A stretch of DNA of 64,000 bases. Source: UBA7672 sp965229115 (GTDB lineage: Bacteria; Pseudomonadota; Alphaproteobacteria; Caulobacterales; Hyphomonadaceae). The notes under the pieces are model-generated. The model had not been told where the DNA came from and did no database searches. It saw only the letters and a program-made list of their open reading frames with translations. Of the stretch, positions 1 through 8,907 are shown piece by piece. The stretch is from positions 3,782,001 through 3,846,000 of the forward strand of contig CBDDIR010000003.1 in NCBI GenBank assembly GCA_965229115.1, given 5' to 3'. The first letter of the stretch is position 1. Each line of letters begins with the position of its first letter. Both the position numbers and the translations under genes were made by a program.

Positions 1-901
1 TCGCGACGCCATAGAAGCGCGACTTGATGATCGGGAACCACAACATCTTGCCGACGCCTTCGACAAAGCGGCGATATGCAAATGCACGCCGCGGCGTCTT
101 CGCGACAAAGCTCAGCAGCGCCGCGACGCCATAGACCAAGCTCTGGCCTGCGCCGACCGCCATCCAGTAGGCAATCTTCGGCAGATCGCGCTTCGGCCCC
201 GTCCATGCTTTCGTCGCTGGTCCCTGCCCGTAGGCGAAAGCACGCCGCAGCGTGTAGCTCAACGTTACGCGTGAAGGCTCCGGCGTCTCCCACACGAAGG
301 CTTTCGGCGCCCAGGCAAAGCGTGCGCCTGCTGCTTCCATCGACTGGAACAACAGATCGTCTTCGCCACCGCTCTCATTGCGCTCCGCCGAGAACGGTTC
401 GGCCGACGGCAGCGCTACGCGCCGCACGAGGCTGCAGCCGCAACCGTAGAACATGTCGATGAGGCCTTCGGCATGATTGGCTTCGCGCGCGAAGAAGGCC
501 TCGAAGTATTGCTCGTGATCGCGTGGGTGCGACGCCAGGCGTGTCCGCACCGGGCCGAACACGACATCCGCACGATGCGCCGCTTGCACCCGCAACAGCT
601 CGGCCAGCCATTCGGGTGGCGCGATCTCGTCGTCATCGAGAAAAGCGATGATGCTTCCAGAGGATGCGCGCAGCCCTGCATTGCGCGCGTTGGCGACACC
701 GGCGCGTGGCTCGTGCACGACCTTCACGCGCGCATCGCCAAGGCTGCGCAGAGGCGCCAATGCCGATCCCGCCGGATCATTGTCGACCATCACCACTTCG
801 AACGCGGCGCCGCATACCTGCGCCAGCGCAGAGCGTGCCGCCTCAACCGCGCTTTCGGGGCGGCGGAATGTCGGGATGATGATTGAAACGACGGAAGCCA
901 T
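1..901 (-). CDS. Family 2 glycosyltransferase, 3' end cut by the window edge
   Basis: The frame is open for 300 codons from an ATG at 901 to base 1, with no stop inside the window, so the C-terminus is missing. The N-terminus (SIIIPTFRRPESAVEAARSA) is the typical first strand of a GT-A fold that binds a nucleotide sugar. An aspartate cluster, FLDDDE at residues 88-92, fits the metal-binding DXD site, and GGEDDLLF near 178-185 fits the acceptor/catalytic ED motif. A hydrophobic stretch at about 246-266 suggests membrane association. The likely role is transfer of a sugar to a cell-surface glycan or lipid; the substrate cannot be told. It lies 78 bp downstream of a lipoprotein gene on the same strand. 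Confidence 0.88.
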   Translation of the reverse strand, partial: MASVVSIIIPTFRRPESAVEAARSALAQVCGAAFEVVMVDNDPAGSALAPLRSLGDARVKVVHEPRAGVANARNAGLRASSGSIIAFLDDDEIAPPEWLAELLRVQAAHRADVVFGPVRTRLASHPRDHEQYFEAFFAREANHAEGLIDMFYGCGCSLVRRVALPSAEPFSAERNESGGEDDLLFQSMEAAGARFAWAPKAFVWETPEPSRVTLSYTLRRAFAYGQGPATKAWTGPKRDLPKIAYWMAVGAGQSLVYGVAALLSFVAKTPRRAFAYRRFVEGVGKMLWFPIIKSRFYGVA

Positions 902-979
902 GACAGACCAAGCCTAGTCCGTCATGGTTTCAGCGATGTTTACGCCTCAAACGCCTGCAAATCGCAGGGATTCAGGCGC

Positions 980-1516
980 TTACGGCGTCGGGCGCTGGAT
1001 ATTGGCGCCGAGGTTCTGCACCACCTGCCGCGCATCGAAGGAATTGGGATCAGAGCCCTTCTGCCCGCGGCTCATCACCACTTCGGCGAAGGCCTCGTAG
1101 CGCGTGACCTCTTCGTACGACTGCGGGCCCCACCATTGCGGGAACGGCTCCCAGGCGCGCACCCAGCCATAGCGCGGATGGTAATACGTGTACGACAGGC
1201 GCGAGCCCATGAAGGGGCTGCCGGTGGAACGGAGACGGCTGTCCTTGTCCGTGTCGCGGTTGACGATGGTGAAGGTGTCATAGCCGTTCTGCGTCGTCAG
1301 TTCGGCGGCGCGATAGAGCAGGTAATTCTCGACCGTCTCGCGATTGGTCAGCGAGTTACCCTTGAACGAAACCCGGAAGCGGTCGTTCTCGAGACGCGAT
1401 TCCGAATAGCCCGCCTGATTGCCTGAGCCGGGCTGATAGGGCGTGGGACCGCTCTGGCACGCGGCCAGACCGAGGATGGTGGTGATCGCTGCGGCAGCGA
1501 CGAGCTTGCGCAACAT
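980..1516 (-). CDS. CC0125/CC1285-type outer-membrane lipoprotein
   Basis: A 178-residue protein that begins with a lysine-containing n-region and a hydrophobic stretch ending in the lipobox LAAC (Cys20), so it should be exported and lipidated. The body contains ESRLENDRFRVSFKGN and then a compact domain with LLYRAAELTTQNGYDTF. This combination is known from the small lipoprotein family named after Caulobacter CC0125/CC1285, of unknown function. A good ribosome site (CAGGAGG) lies 7 bases before the ATG at 1516. The family assignment is from recognition of the sequence pattern. No catalytic residues are apparent, so a structural or envelope-maintenance role is only a guess. Confidence 0.8.
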   Translation of the reverse strand: MLRKLVAAAAITTILGLAACQSGPTPYQPGSGNQAGYSESRLENDRFRVSFKGNSLTNRETVENYLLYRAAELTTQNGYDTFTIVNRDTDKDSRLRSTGSPFMGSRLSYTYYHPRYGWVRAWEPFPQWWGPQSYEEVTRYEAFAEVVMSRGQKGSDPNSFDARQVVQNLGANIQRPTP

Positions 1517-1639
1517 GGGTTGCCTCCTGAACGGGCGAATTCCTGCACACTTTCACATAGTGAGCACAGAATGAACGCCAATAGAACGCGGCCGGCCCGC
1601 CATGGGCGAACCGGCCTTGATCAAGTTTACGCAAGGTAG

Positions 1640-1660
1640 ATTACGCCGGTTTGGCGTAAT
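1640..1660 (-). terminator. Hairpin after the aldehyde dehydrogenase gene
   Basis: An 8-bp perfect stem (ATTACGCC with GGCGTAAT) with a 5-base loop begins 8 bases past the stop codon at 1669. The following bases on the minus strand are not a clean U-tract, so it may be a weak or Rho-assisted terminator. Confidence 0.45.
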
Positions 1661-1668
1661 CGTGGTTT

Positions 1669-3099
1669 TTAAGCAGTTGCGAAACCAAACACAGATTTGG
1701 TTTCGAGGAATTCGTGGATGCCTTCCACGCCCCACTCGCGGCCATTGCCCGACTGCTTGAAGCCGCCGAACGGCATCGTCTGGTCGGAGCCCGCGCCGTT
1801 GATGTGCACCATGCCGGTGCGCAGTTGCTTGGCGACTTTCTGAGCGTGCTCCTGCTCGCCCTGAACGTAGCCCGACAGGCCATAGACGGTGTCGTTGGCC
1901 ATCGCGACGGCCTGCTCTTCCGTGTCGTACGGGAGGATGCAGAGCACCGGTCCGAAGATCTCTTCGACGGCGATCGTCATGTCGTTCTTCACGTCAGCGA
2001 ACACGGTCGGCTTCACATAGTAGCCGCGGTTCAGGCCATCCGGACGGCCGAGGCCGCCGGCGACCAGCGTCGCGCCTTCCTCGATGCCCTTCTTGATGAG
2101 GCCCTGGATCTTGTTCCACTGGGCTTCCGACACGACCGGGCCGAGCGCGCCTTTTTCGGCGGTGGCCGGATCCTGAACCTTCACGGATTCAGCAGTCGCC
2201 TTGGCGACGGCCTTGGCTTCGTCCTGCTTGGCGCGCGGCACGAACATGCGCGAGGGCGCATTGCAGCTCTGGCCCGTGTTGGTCATCATCTGCATGACGC
2301 CCTGCTTCACGGCCTTCTGGAGGTCAGCATCGTCGAGCACGATGTTGGCCGACTTGCCGCCAAGTTCCTGCGCAACGCGTTTCACGGTCGGCGCAGCAGC
2401 CTGTGCGACGAGCACACCAGCGCGGGTCGAGCCGGTGAACGACATCATGTCGACATCCGGGTGAGCCGAGAGAGCAGCGCCTACGCCCGGGCCATCGCCA
2501 TTGACGAGGTTGAACACGCCTTTCGGCACGCCCGCTTCATGCAGGATTTCAGCGAAGATGATCGCGTCGATCGGCGCGATCTCGGACGGCTTCAGCACCA
2601 TCGTGCAACCAGCAGCGATCGCCGGGGCGACCTTGCAGGCGATCTGGTTCTGCGGCCAGTTCCACGGCGTGATGAAGCCGCAGACGCCGATCGGCTCCTT
2701 GCGGATCAGGTGCTTGCCGCGACGCTCTTCGAACTCAAACGTGCGGAGATAGTTGGCGGCCTGCATGATGTGGCCGAGGCCCGACGGGGCGTGAGCGGCC
2801 GAAGCCAGCCACATCGGGGCGCCCATTTCTTCCGACACGGCGCCGGCCATGTCGCCGAGGCGCTTCTTGTAGATCTCGATGATCTTGTCGAGCAGGTCGG
2901 CGCGGTACTCTTTGGTGGTAGCGGCAAAGGCCGGGAAAGCGGCCTTAGCGGCGGCAACAGCTTTATCCACGTCGGCCTTCGAGCCGATCGAGATACGGGC
3001 GTAATTCTCTTCGTTCGCCGGGTTCTGGACATCCATCGTGCGCGGGGTGACCGGGTCGACCCACTCGCCATTGATGTAGAATTTCAGGTAATCGCGCAT
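1669..3099 (-). CDS. NAD(P)-dependent aldehyde dehydrogenase
   Basis: The 476-residue protein belongs to the ALDH superfamily, which oxidises aldehydes to carboxylic acids with NAD(P)+. Visible hallmarks are the oxyanion asparagine in TPWNWP (Asn147), the general-base glutamate in QELGGKS (Glu245) and the nucleophile in NTGQSCNAPSR (Cys279). FGGFKQSGNGRE near the C-terminus is also typical. I place the start at 3099 rather than at a further in-frame ATG (3141), because a GAGGAG ribosome site lies 7 bases upstream of 3099 and the ALDH N-terminus begins there. The best general match is the DhaS/AldA-like group that acts on broad aliphatic or aromatic aldehydes; the substrate is unknown. It appears to be transcribed alone. 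Confidence 0.93.
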   Translation of the reverse strand: MRDYLKFYINGEWVDPVTPRTMDVQNPANEENYARISIGSKADVDKAVAAAKAAFPAFAATTKEYRADLLDKIIEIYKKRLGDMAGAVSEEMGAPMWLASAAHAPSGLGHIMQAANYLRTFEFEERRGKHLIRKEPIGVCGFITPWNWPQNQIACKVAPAIAAGCTMVLKPSEIAPIDAIIFAEILHEAGVPKGVFNLVNGDGPGVGAALSAHPDVDMMSFTGSTRAGVLVAQAAAPTVKRVAQELGGKSANIVLDDADLQKAVKQGVMQMMTNTGQSCNAPSRMFVPRAKQDEAKAVAKATAESVKVQDPATAEKGALGPVVSEAQWNKIQGLIKKGIEEGATLVAGGLGRPDGLNRGYYVKPTVFADVKNDMTIAVEEIFGPVLCILPYDTEEQAVAMANDTVYGLSGYVQGEQEHAQKVAKQLRTGMVHINGAGSDQTMPFGGFKQSGNGREWGVEGIHEFLETKSVFGFATA

Positions 3100-3216
3100 C
3101 GATTTCTCCTCACAGGCGGGCCTGGACAGACCGGTCATCACATTTGTGAGGCTTAGATAGTCGATGTTCAGCGAGATTGGGAGAGGCGTCAGACCTCCCC
3201 CGCCCCGGTAAATCCG

Positions 3217-4239
3217 TCAGTATCCCGTCACATACCGGCTTTGTGCGCCAAACACGCGCTTCGCCCACCATGCCGCAACCGCGCAAATCGCTAGGCACAA
3301 CGCCGAAAGCACCACAAATCGCGCCCAGGATTCATCCACGGGCTCAGCGGGAACCAACGGGCTCCGGAGCATGAGCTCCAGCACAATCGGATGGAGGAAG
3401 AAGATCGCAAAGCTCGTGTCTGCCAGCAGGTCGATGGTCTTCGAGCGCCGGGTCTCGAAGCGACGCAGGAACGTCGTCAGGAACAGGCAGAGACACACGG
3501 TCTGCAGCAGCATCAGGTCGATCCCGCCGAACACGAACATGGGCTTGAAATAATTGCCCTGGACGCCCGACAGTGACTGCAACGTGGCCAGCACCAGCAC
3601 CGCCGCCAGAAGCGGCCATGTCAGCCGTGCCAGCAAGGGCTCAGCGGCCGCGCGGTGCTGCGAGCACATCATGCCGAGCAGATAGGTCGGCGAATAATAC
3701 AGCAGGTTCTGAACGGCGCCGAGATTGGCTTCCGGACGATGGATCAGCGCGGCGACGACAAACAGCCCGCCGACGAGGATCAACTGCGTGCGTATCCGCA
3801 GACCCACGAACTTCACATGCAGCGGCGACATGGCGAACAGCGTGATCGCGAATGGAATGAACCAGTAGGCAATCGTCGCATGACCGCTGCCGAGCATGTA
3901 GGCGCTCATCTGCAACATGCCGAGATCGCCCTCGAAATTCTCCATCACGACATCGCTGCAGCCGATCGCTACGGCCACGACCGACAGCACGACATACGGC
4001 ACGAAGAGGTTCTTGAGCTTCTTCGTGATGAAGGGAACGAATGAGAAGCGGCTGACGAAGGCGTGGTGGAACAGGTAGCCGGAGATGAAGACGAACATCG
4101 TCGTCGCGCCGGACAGGATGTTCCAGACGACGAGTTCCGGCAGCGTGTCGAACGTCAGTACGCCCAGCACATCTGCGTGGCTGAACACGACGAACACGAT
4201 CGCGATCGCGCGAAGAATAGTCAGCGAATAAACGTGCAC
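3217..4239 (-). CDS. Acyltransferase-3 family membrane protein (copy 1)
   Basis: This 340-residue polytopic membrane protein has about ten hydrophobic segments and the family-3 acyltransferase (OafA/YrhL) layout. LRAIAIVFVVFSH places the conserved histidine (His21) near the end of the first helix, and FVFISGYLF follows. Such enzymes move acetyl or other acyl groups from CoA to sugars or lipids across the inner membrane. The start codon is GTG at 4239 with GGGGATCTGGG just upstream. It sits directly downstream of a paralogue of the same length (4352-5374), and both end in the same seven residues, SRYVTGY. The acceptor is unknown; a surface glycan is plausible. Confidence 0.85.
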   Translation of the reverse strand: MHVYSLTILRAIAIVFVVFSHADVLGVLTFDTLPELVVWNILSGATTMFVFISGYLFHHAFVSRFSFVPFITKKLKNLFVPYVVLSVVAVAIGCSDVVMENFEGDLGMLQMSAYMLGSGHATIAYWFIPFAITLFAMSPLHVKFVGLRIRTQLILVGGLFVVAALIHRPEANLGAVQNLLYYSPTYLLGMMCSQHRAAAEPLLARLTWPLLAAVLVLATLQSLSGVQGNYFKPMFVFGGIDLMLLQTVCLCLFLTTFLRRFETRRSKTIDLLADTSFAIFFLHPIVLELMLRSPLVPAEPVDESWARFVVLSALCLAICAVAAWWAKRVFGAQSRYVTGY

Positions 4240-4351
4240 CCCAGATCCCCTCGATCTGCGCGCAACATAAGTCGATCGGACTTAGCGCCGATTAATCCGC
4301 AGTCGCTTTATGGTTTAGAAAACGGGCGCGCGCCGTAACCTTTTCGCTCAC

Positions 4352-5374
4352 CTAATAGCCGGTGACGTACCGGCTCTGAGGGCCGAACGCGCTGCGTGCA
4401 TACCAGGCCGCAGACGCACAGATGGCGATGCAGATGACGGACAGCCCGGCAAACTGAATCCAGGATTCCCCGCCGGCACGGAGGTTCATCCACGGGAGCT
4501 GCACGAAGATCTGCAGCACGATGGGGTGAAGGAAATAGATCGCGAAGCTTGTATCCGCCAAGACCTCTACGGTGCGCGACCGCGCGCCCTCGAAGCGGCG
4601 TAGGAAGGCGATGAGGAACAGGCAGAAGCAGACCTTCTGCAGCAGCATCAGGTCGATGCCGCCATAGTCGAACATCGGCTTCATATAGCCGCCCGATACG
4701 CCCTGCTGCGACTGTAGCAACGCAAGCCCGATCGTCACTGCCAGAAGCGGCCAGGCCATACGCACCAGCCATGGCGTGACTGCCGCGCGATGCTGCGAGC
4801 ACATCATGCCGAGCAGATAGACCGGCGTGAAATAAAGCAGGTTCTGGACAGGGCCCACATTCGCAACCGGCCGATGGATCAGCAGCGCGACCACAAACAG
4901 CACGCCAACGACCGCAAGCTGGTGACGCAACCGCAGCTGCGTGAACCTCACATGCAGGGGCGCCATCGCGAACAACGTCAGCGCAAACGGAATGTACCAG
5001 TAGGCCATGGTCGCGGCGCCGCTACCCAGCAGGTACGACGTCATCTTGAAGGCAGCGAAGTCGCCACCGAAATTCGCGAGCACGACATCGCTGCATCCGA
5101 TCGCCAGGGCGACGCATGACAGCACGATGTAAGGCACGAACAGGCGCTTGATCTTCTTCGTGACGAAAGCGCCGTAGTTAAAGCGGCTGACGAACACGTG
5201 GTGGAACAGATAGCCGGAAATGAAGACGAACATCGTCGTGCCGCCCGACAGCATGTTCCAAACGAACCGCTCCGGCAGCGTATCGACCGCCAGCGCGCCT
5301 AAAGCTGGCGTGTGACACAGGACCACCAGCACGATCGCGAGTGCGCGAAAGATGGCAAGCGACTGGAGATGCAT
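4352..5374 (-). CDS. Acyltransferase-3 family membrane protein (copy 2)
   Basis: A paralogue of the next gene downstream: also 340 residues, with the same landmarks in the same order (LRALAIVLVVLCH with His21, FVFISGYLFHH, CSDVV, LLGMMCSQHRAA, SRYVTGY). It should be an inner-membrane O-acyltransferase. The ATG at 5374 is clear. The pair looks like a tandem duplication that has since diverged by many substitutions, so the two copies probably act on different acceptors or acyl donors rather than being redundant. No glycan-synthesis genes lie between them and the glycosyltransferase at the window start except the lipoprotein and the aldehyde dehydrogenase. Confidence 0.85.
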   Translation of the reverse strand: MHLQSLAIFRALAIVLVVLCHTPALGALAVDTLPERFVWNMLSGGTTMFVFISGYLFHHVFVSRFNYGAFVTKKIKRLFVPYIVLSCVALAIGCSDVVLANFGGDFAAFKMTSYLLGSGAATMAYWYIPFALTLFAMAPLHVRFTQLRLRHQLAVVGVLFVVALLIHRPVANVGPVQNLLYFTPVYLLGMMCSQHRAAVTPWLVRMAWPLLAVTIGLALLQSQQGVSGGYMKPMFDYGGIDLMLLQKVCFCLFLIAFLRRFEGARSRTVEVLADTSFAIYFLHPIVLQIFVQLPWMNLRAGGESWIQFAGLSVICIAICASAAWYARSAFGPQSRYVTGY

Positions 5375-5458
5375 TGCAGATGGTTCCCCCGCGCATCGCT
5401 ATGCGAAGGGCGGACCACCTGACGAAGCTGCGTTGAGGTTATGTATTAAGCGGAGGAC

Positions 5459-5929
5459 CTACTGCCTTAACAGAAGCTCGATCTGGTTGCCGTCCGGATC
5501 GGTCAGGAAAGCATAGCTCAGCCCCTCGCCCGATTTTGCGACAGGTCGCATCAGCTTGGCGCCGGCCGTGGTCGCACGTGCAATCGCCTTATCCATATCG
5601 GGCACTTCGAGGATCAGCGCGGCCATGCCGCCTGCGGCCGGGCCTTTCTTGTCGCGCGTCGCAATCACGATCGGCGTTGATTTCGAAGCCTTCGCCAATG
5701 CCGGGGTCGAGCCCGAATTAAGCACGATCTCCTTGAACGTGGCGGTATCAACCGGGCGTCGCGTTTCGGACATGCCGAAGGCTTCCGAATAGAACTTCGC
5801 CAGCGCATCGACGTCGGTCGCCAGCACGCGGATCGACCGCACGGTGATGCCCGTCTCCTGCGCGAAGGCAGGCGCGACAAGGCTAACTCCGCTCAGCGCG
5901 AGGCAGGCGGCGGCAATAACGGCTTTCAT
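5459..5929 (-). CDS. Exported VOC (glyoxalase/bleomycin-resistance fold) protein
   Basis: A 156-residue protein with a signal peptide (hydrophobic core ending in APAFAQ), followed by one VOC domain. VRSIRVLATDVDALAKFYSEAFGM is the first beta-alpha-beta module, and YAFLTDPDGNQIELLLRQ is the C-terminal module with the usual metal-ligand glutamate. The frame is open further upstream, but the start at 5929 is chosen because the signal peptide begins there and GGGAGAG precedes it. Most VOC proteins are cytoplasmic, so export is a little unusual. The reaction is unknown. Confidence 0.85.
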   Translation of the reverse strand: MKAVIAAACLALSGVSLVAPAFAQETGITVRSIRVLATDVDALAKFYSEAFGMSETRRPVDTATFKEIVLNSGSTPALAKASKSTPIVIATRDKKGPAAGGMAALILEVPDMDKAIARATTAGAKLMRPVAKSGEGLSYAFLTDPDGNQIELLLRQ

Positions 5930-6011
5930 GAGTGTCTCTCCCGGTTTGGCGGCCCGTTCCAGCGAGCCAGCCTTGGGAGGTATCAGCGCATGTTTTGATG
6001 CGCTGGAAAAG

Positions 6012-6374
6012 TCAGAACAGCGGTTGCTGAGGCTGCTCGACCCGCTTGAAGGTGATGCGGCCGACTTCGTTGAGCATGGTGTTCTTGTCGACGAAGGAAC
6101 GCACGGTGGTCGACAGCGGCTGGCCGTTCTCGTCGATGGTGAACAGCTTGAAGCGCTGCTTGTCGACGGCCTCGACACGATACCGGCCGGTCTGGGTGAC
6201 AGGGTCCGCCTGTACGCCGCGGATCTCCATCTGGTTGCGGGTCAACCAGGATCCGTCCGTGTTGAAGATAGCCGTAATTTCCCCGCGCACGTCGCCGGAC
6301 GACGTGTCAGCGTGCCACTCTCCTACGAGTGTACGCGAGAAATTGGCTGGGTTCGGCTTGGCGTTGAAGAACAT
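6012..6374 (-). CDS. Conserved hypothetical protein, 120 residues
   Basis: I do not recognise a named family. The protein is small and apparently cytoplasmic, with no signal peptide. The central part alternates short beta-strand-like segments (LVGEWHADTSSGDVRGEITAIFN; DGSWLTRNQMEIRG; GRYRVEAVDKQRFKLFTID), which resembles a lipocalin-like or small beta-barrel domain of the kind often written as a lipocalin-like or DUF protein. It lies downstream of the divergent promoter region shared with the GFA gene at 6583. Codon use matches the neighbours. The start at 6374 has no strong ribosome site, so the true start is uncertain. Confidence 0.6.
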   Translation of the reverse strand: MFFNAKPNPANFSRTLVGEWHADTSSGDVRGEITAIFNTDGSWLTRNQMEIRGVQADPVTQTGRYRVEAVDKQRFKLFTIDENGQPLSTTVRSFVDKNTMLNEVGRITFKRVEQPQQPLF

Positions 6375-6582
6375 CGTCCCATAGTCCCTTCAGGGAGCAT
6401 GCCAGCACAGGCCAAGGCGCGCGCCAACTGCTTGAGTCAGTAACCGTGACCCGGGAAACACCCGGGAAAATGGCTTTACTCGTAGGGAATGTCCCACCCC
6501 ATCGTTACTTTACGGTTGAATCTTACGGGTCCGACATGAATCGCACGCCGCTGGCATTTCCGTTTCCGAAGGGTTGCTGGTG

Positions 6583-7026
6583 ATGGCGATAGCCGGTGGA
6601 TGCCAGTGTGGCGCGGTGCGGTACGCCCTGCATGTGGACCAGCTTGAGAAGCCGCACGTCTGCCATTGCCGCATGTGTCAGAAGGCGACAGGCGGGCTGT
6701 TCGCAGCGCTCGCCGGATGCGCCAAGCCGAACATTGAATGGACGCGCGGCGAGCCGGCCTTCTTCGCCTCGTCCAACCTCGCCACACGCGGCTTCTGCCG
6801 TGACTGTGGCACACCGCTGAGCTTCACCTACAACGCGCCCGAAGCCCGCTTCTATGTCACAATCGGTTCGCTCGATGATCCGGAGCGCGCCGCCATCGAA
6901 ATCCAGTACGGCCTTGAGTCGAAGCTTGGCTGGGTGCGTTTCTGCGAAGACGTGCCCGGCGAAGTGACAGCGAACGACGAAGCGTCCCGGCAGTTCTTCT
7001 CAAGCATGACCAGCAACCAGGCCTAG
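6583..7026 (+). CDS. GFA/CENP-V family zinc-binding protein
   Basis: A 147-residue protein of the GFA family (glutathione-dependent formaldehyde-activating enzyme-like; Mss4-like fold). The zinc-ligand cysteines are all visible: GGCQCG near the N-terminus, CHCRMC and GFCRDCGTPL. The fold binds zinc, but many members do not act on formaldehyde and their substrate is unknown. A TTG nine bases earlier could also start the frame; ATG at 6583 fits better with the AGGG nine bases upstream. Its stop codon overlaps that of the convergent gre-like gene in a shared CTAG (7023-7026). Confidence 0.9.
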   Translation: MAIAGGCQCGAVRYALHVDQLEKPHVCHCRMCQKATGGLFAALAGCAKPNIEWTRGEPAFFASSNLATRGFCRDCGTPLSFTYNAPEARFYVTIGSLDDPERAAIEIQYGLESKLGWVRFCEDVPGEVTANDEASRQFFSSMTSNQA

Positions 7027-7490
7027 ATCGAAATCGCGACGATGGTCGCTTCCGCCGCCCCGGCTTCGATCTCCTCGCCGACGCCCTTCCCCATCAGCTC
7101 GCGCGCCAGCGGCGACGTCCACGCGATCAGCCCCTTCGCGGGATCAGCCTCATCCTCGCCCACGATCCGGTAGCTCGAACGCCGCCCATCCGCGCGCAGG
7201 ATGTTCACCGCCGATCCGAACGCCACTTCGTCCGATCCGGTTGGCGCAGGCTGCACCTGCGCGCTGTTGCGCCGGGCGGTCCAGTAGCGAAGCTCCCGTG
7301 CCGCACGCGCAGCGGCTTCCTTGTCCTTCGCGGCAATTGCCTCCGCATTGGCGCTGCTGTGCCGATCGATCTCGGCATCGATCATCGCCAGCCCCTCGGA
7401 CGTCACCAGATTGGGGAATCCCGAAATCTCGCGATCCGGCAGCTCGAACGCGCCGTCGTCATCGGATTCCTTCGTGAAAGCCTTGCTCAT
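7023..7490 (-). CDS. GreA/GreB-family transcript cleavage/elongation factor
   Basis: A 155-residue protein that matches the GreA/GreB layout. Residues about 25-80 look like the coiled-coil finger (LVTSEGLAMIDAEIDRH; ARAARELRYWTARRNSAQV). From about 85 comes the FKBP-like C-terminal domain with SYRIVGEDEADPAKGLIAWTSPLARELMGKGVGEE, the signature region that binds RNA polymerase. Gre factors rescue backtracked polymerase by stimulating cleavage of the nascent RNA. The N-terminus is slightly different from standard GreA, so it may be the shorter GreB-like or accessory paralogue found in alphaproteobacteria rather than the main GreA. Confidence 0.87.
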   Translation of the reverse strand: MSKAFTKESDDDGAFELPDREISGFPNLVTSEGLAMIDAEIDRHSSANAEAIAAKDKEAAARAARELRYWTARRNSAQVQPAPTGSDEVAFGSAVNILRADGRRSSYRIVGEDEADPAKGLIAWTSPLARELMGKGVGEEIEAGAAEATIVAISI

Positions 7491-7630
7491 GGCCTTGAAT
7501 CTAGGGCCTCAACTGCGCCGCGCCTAATTCCTTACCCAGTCCTTGCCGGAACCCACGCGATCCGCCTGTCGGGATTGGTGTAATCCTGACCAAGATTCCC
7601 TATGTATGGGGCCTGTTCTGGAGTGCCCGC

Positions 7631-8857
7631 GTGGACGGCAAGCGCATTCTTCTCATCGTTGGCGGCGGCATCGCTGCCTACAAGTCGCTGGAGTTGATCC
7701 GGCTGCTTGCCAAGGAAGGCATTGCCTCGCGCGTCATCCTGACAAAGGCCGGCGCCGAGTTCGTGACGCCGCTCTCGGTCGGCTCGCTTTCGGGCGACAA
7801 GGTCTATCAGGAACTCTTCAACCTCACCGACGAATCCGAGATGGGCCATATCGAGCTGTCGCGCTCGGCCGATCTCGTCGTCGTCGCGCCCGCCACCGCA
7901 GACCTGATGGCCAAAGCCGCCAACGGCCTCGCCAACGATCTCGCCTCCACCACCCTGCTCGCCACCGACAAGCCGGTGCTGATGGCCCCCGCCATGAACG
8001 TCCGCATGTGGGAGCACGCCGCCACCAAGCGCAACGTCGCGCAACTGAAAGCCGACGGCGTCCACGTCATGACGCCCGATGTCGGCCCGATGGCCTGCGG
8101 CGAGTTCGGCCCCGGCCGCCTGCCGGAGCCCGAACGCATCGCGCAGGAAATCCGCAAGCTGCTTGCTCCGCCAAAAGGCGCAGGCCCGCTCGCCGGCGTC
8201 CGCGCCGTCGTCACCGCCGGGCCCACGCGCGAGCCGCTCGATCCCGTTCGCTTCATCTCGAACCACTCATCCGGCAAGCAGGGCTACGCGATCGCCGATG
8301 CGCTGGCCCGTCTCGGCGCCGACGTGCGCCTCGTCACTGGCCCGACCCAACTCGCCATCCCCGACACTGTCACCGGCGTCAAAGTCGAAACCGCCCTCGA
8401 AATGCAGGACGCGGTGAAGGCCAACTTCCCCGCGGACATCTTCGTCTCGGTCGCCGCTGTCGCCGACTGGCGCCCCGCGACCCGCGCGAAGACCAAGCTG
8501 AAGCTCAAGGGCGGCAAGGCCGACAATCTCGACCTCCAGCTCGTCGAGAACCCCGACATCCTGAAATCCATCGGCACGGCCAAGAAGGGCCGTCCGCGCC
8601 TCGTGGTCGGCTTCGCGGCCGAAACCAACGATGTCGAGAAGAACGCCCGCGCCAAGCTGGCCCGCAAAGGCGCTGACTGGATCGTCGCCAACGACGTATC
8701 AGGCGACGTCATGGGCGGGGCGGATAACGAAGTCCTACTCGTCACCAAGTCCGGCACGGATCACTGGCCACGCATGAGCAAGGCCGAAGTCGCCCTGAAA
8801 CTGGCCGACCGGATCGCCCAGTCTTTCCAGAAAAAGAAGGCCAGCGCGGCGGAATAG
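7631..8857 (+). CDS. coaBC: Bifunctional phosphopantothenoylcysteine decarboxylase/phosphopantothenate-cysteine ligase (CoaBC)
   Basis: A 408-residue protein carrying both steps of coenzyme A synthesis between 4'-phosphopantothenate and 4'-phosphopantetheine. The N-terminal flavoprotein (about 1-180) shows the catalytic histidine in EMGHIELSR (His73), the PAMNVRMW motif (Asn123) and MACGEFGPGRLPEP with the reactive Cys156. The C-terminal ligase (about 185-400) shows TAGPTREPLDPVRFISNHSSGKQG and AAVADWRP. The GTG start at 7631 has GGAG 9 bases before it. It is followed by a Dabb gene and dut; a dfp-dut neighbourhood is common in proteobacteria. Confidence 0.96.
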   Translation: MDGKRILLIVGGGIAAYKSLELIRLLAKEGIASRVILTKAGAEFVTPLSVGSLSGDKVYQELFNLTDESEMGHIELSRSADLVVVAPATADLMAKAANGLANDLASTTLLATDKPVLMAPAMNVRMWEHAATKRNVAQLKADGVHVMTPDVGPMACGEFGPGRLPEPERIAQEIRKLLAPPKGAGPLAGVRAVVTAGPTREPLDPVRFISNHSSGKQGYAIADALARLGADVRLVTGPTQLAIPDTVTGVKVETALEMQDAVKANFPADIFVSVAAVADWRPATRAKTKLKLKGGKADNLDLQLVENPDILKSIGTAKKGRPRLVVGFAAETNDVEKNARAKLARKGADWIVANDVSGDVMGGADNEVLLVTKSGTDHWPRMSKAEVALKLADRIAQSFQKKKASAAE

Positions 8858-8907
8858 CGCGGGCGCGGGATATGGCCTACAGAGCCGCCAAATCCTAGGT
8901 CAGGCTC

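Noticed and set aside
1590..1616. GGCCGG...CCGGCC stem as terminator upstream of the aldehyde dehydrogenase end
   Set aside because: The stem is only 6 bp, the loop long and there is no U-tract; the nearer hairpin at 1640-1660 is the better candidate.
1714..3156. Long open frame opposite the aldehyde dehydrogenase (480 codons, plus strand)
   Set aside because: It is antisense to a gene with all catalytic motifs. Its protein has no recognisable domain and is rich in Arg/His, as expected of a GC-rich antisense frame.
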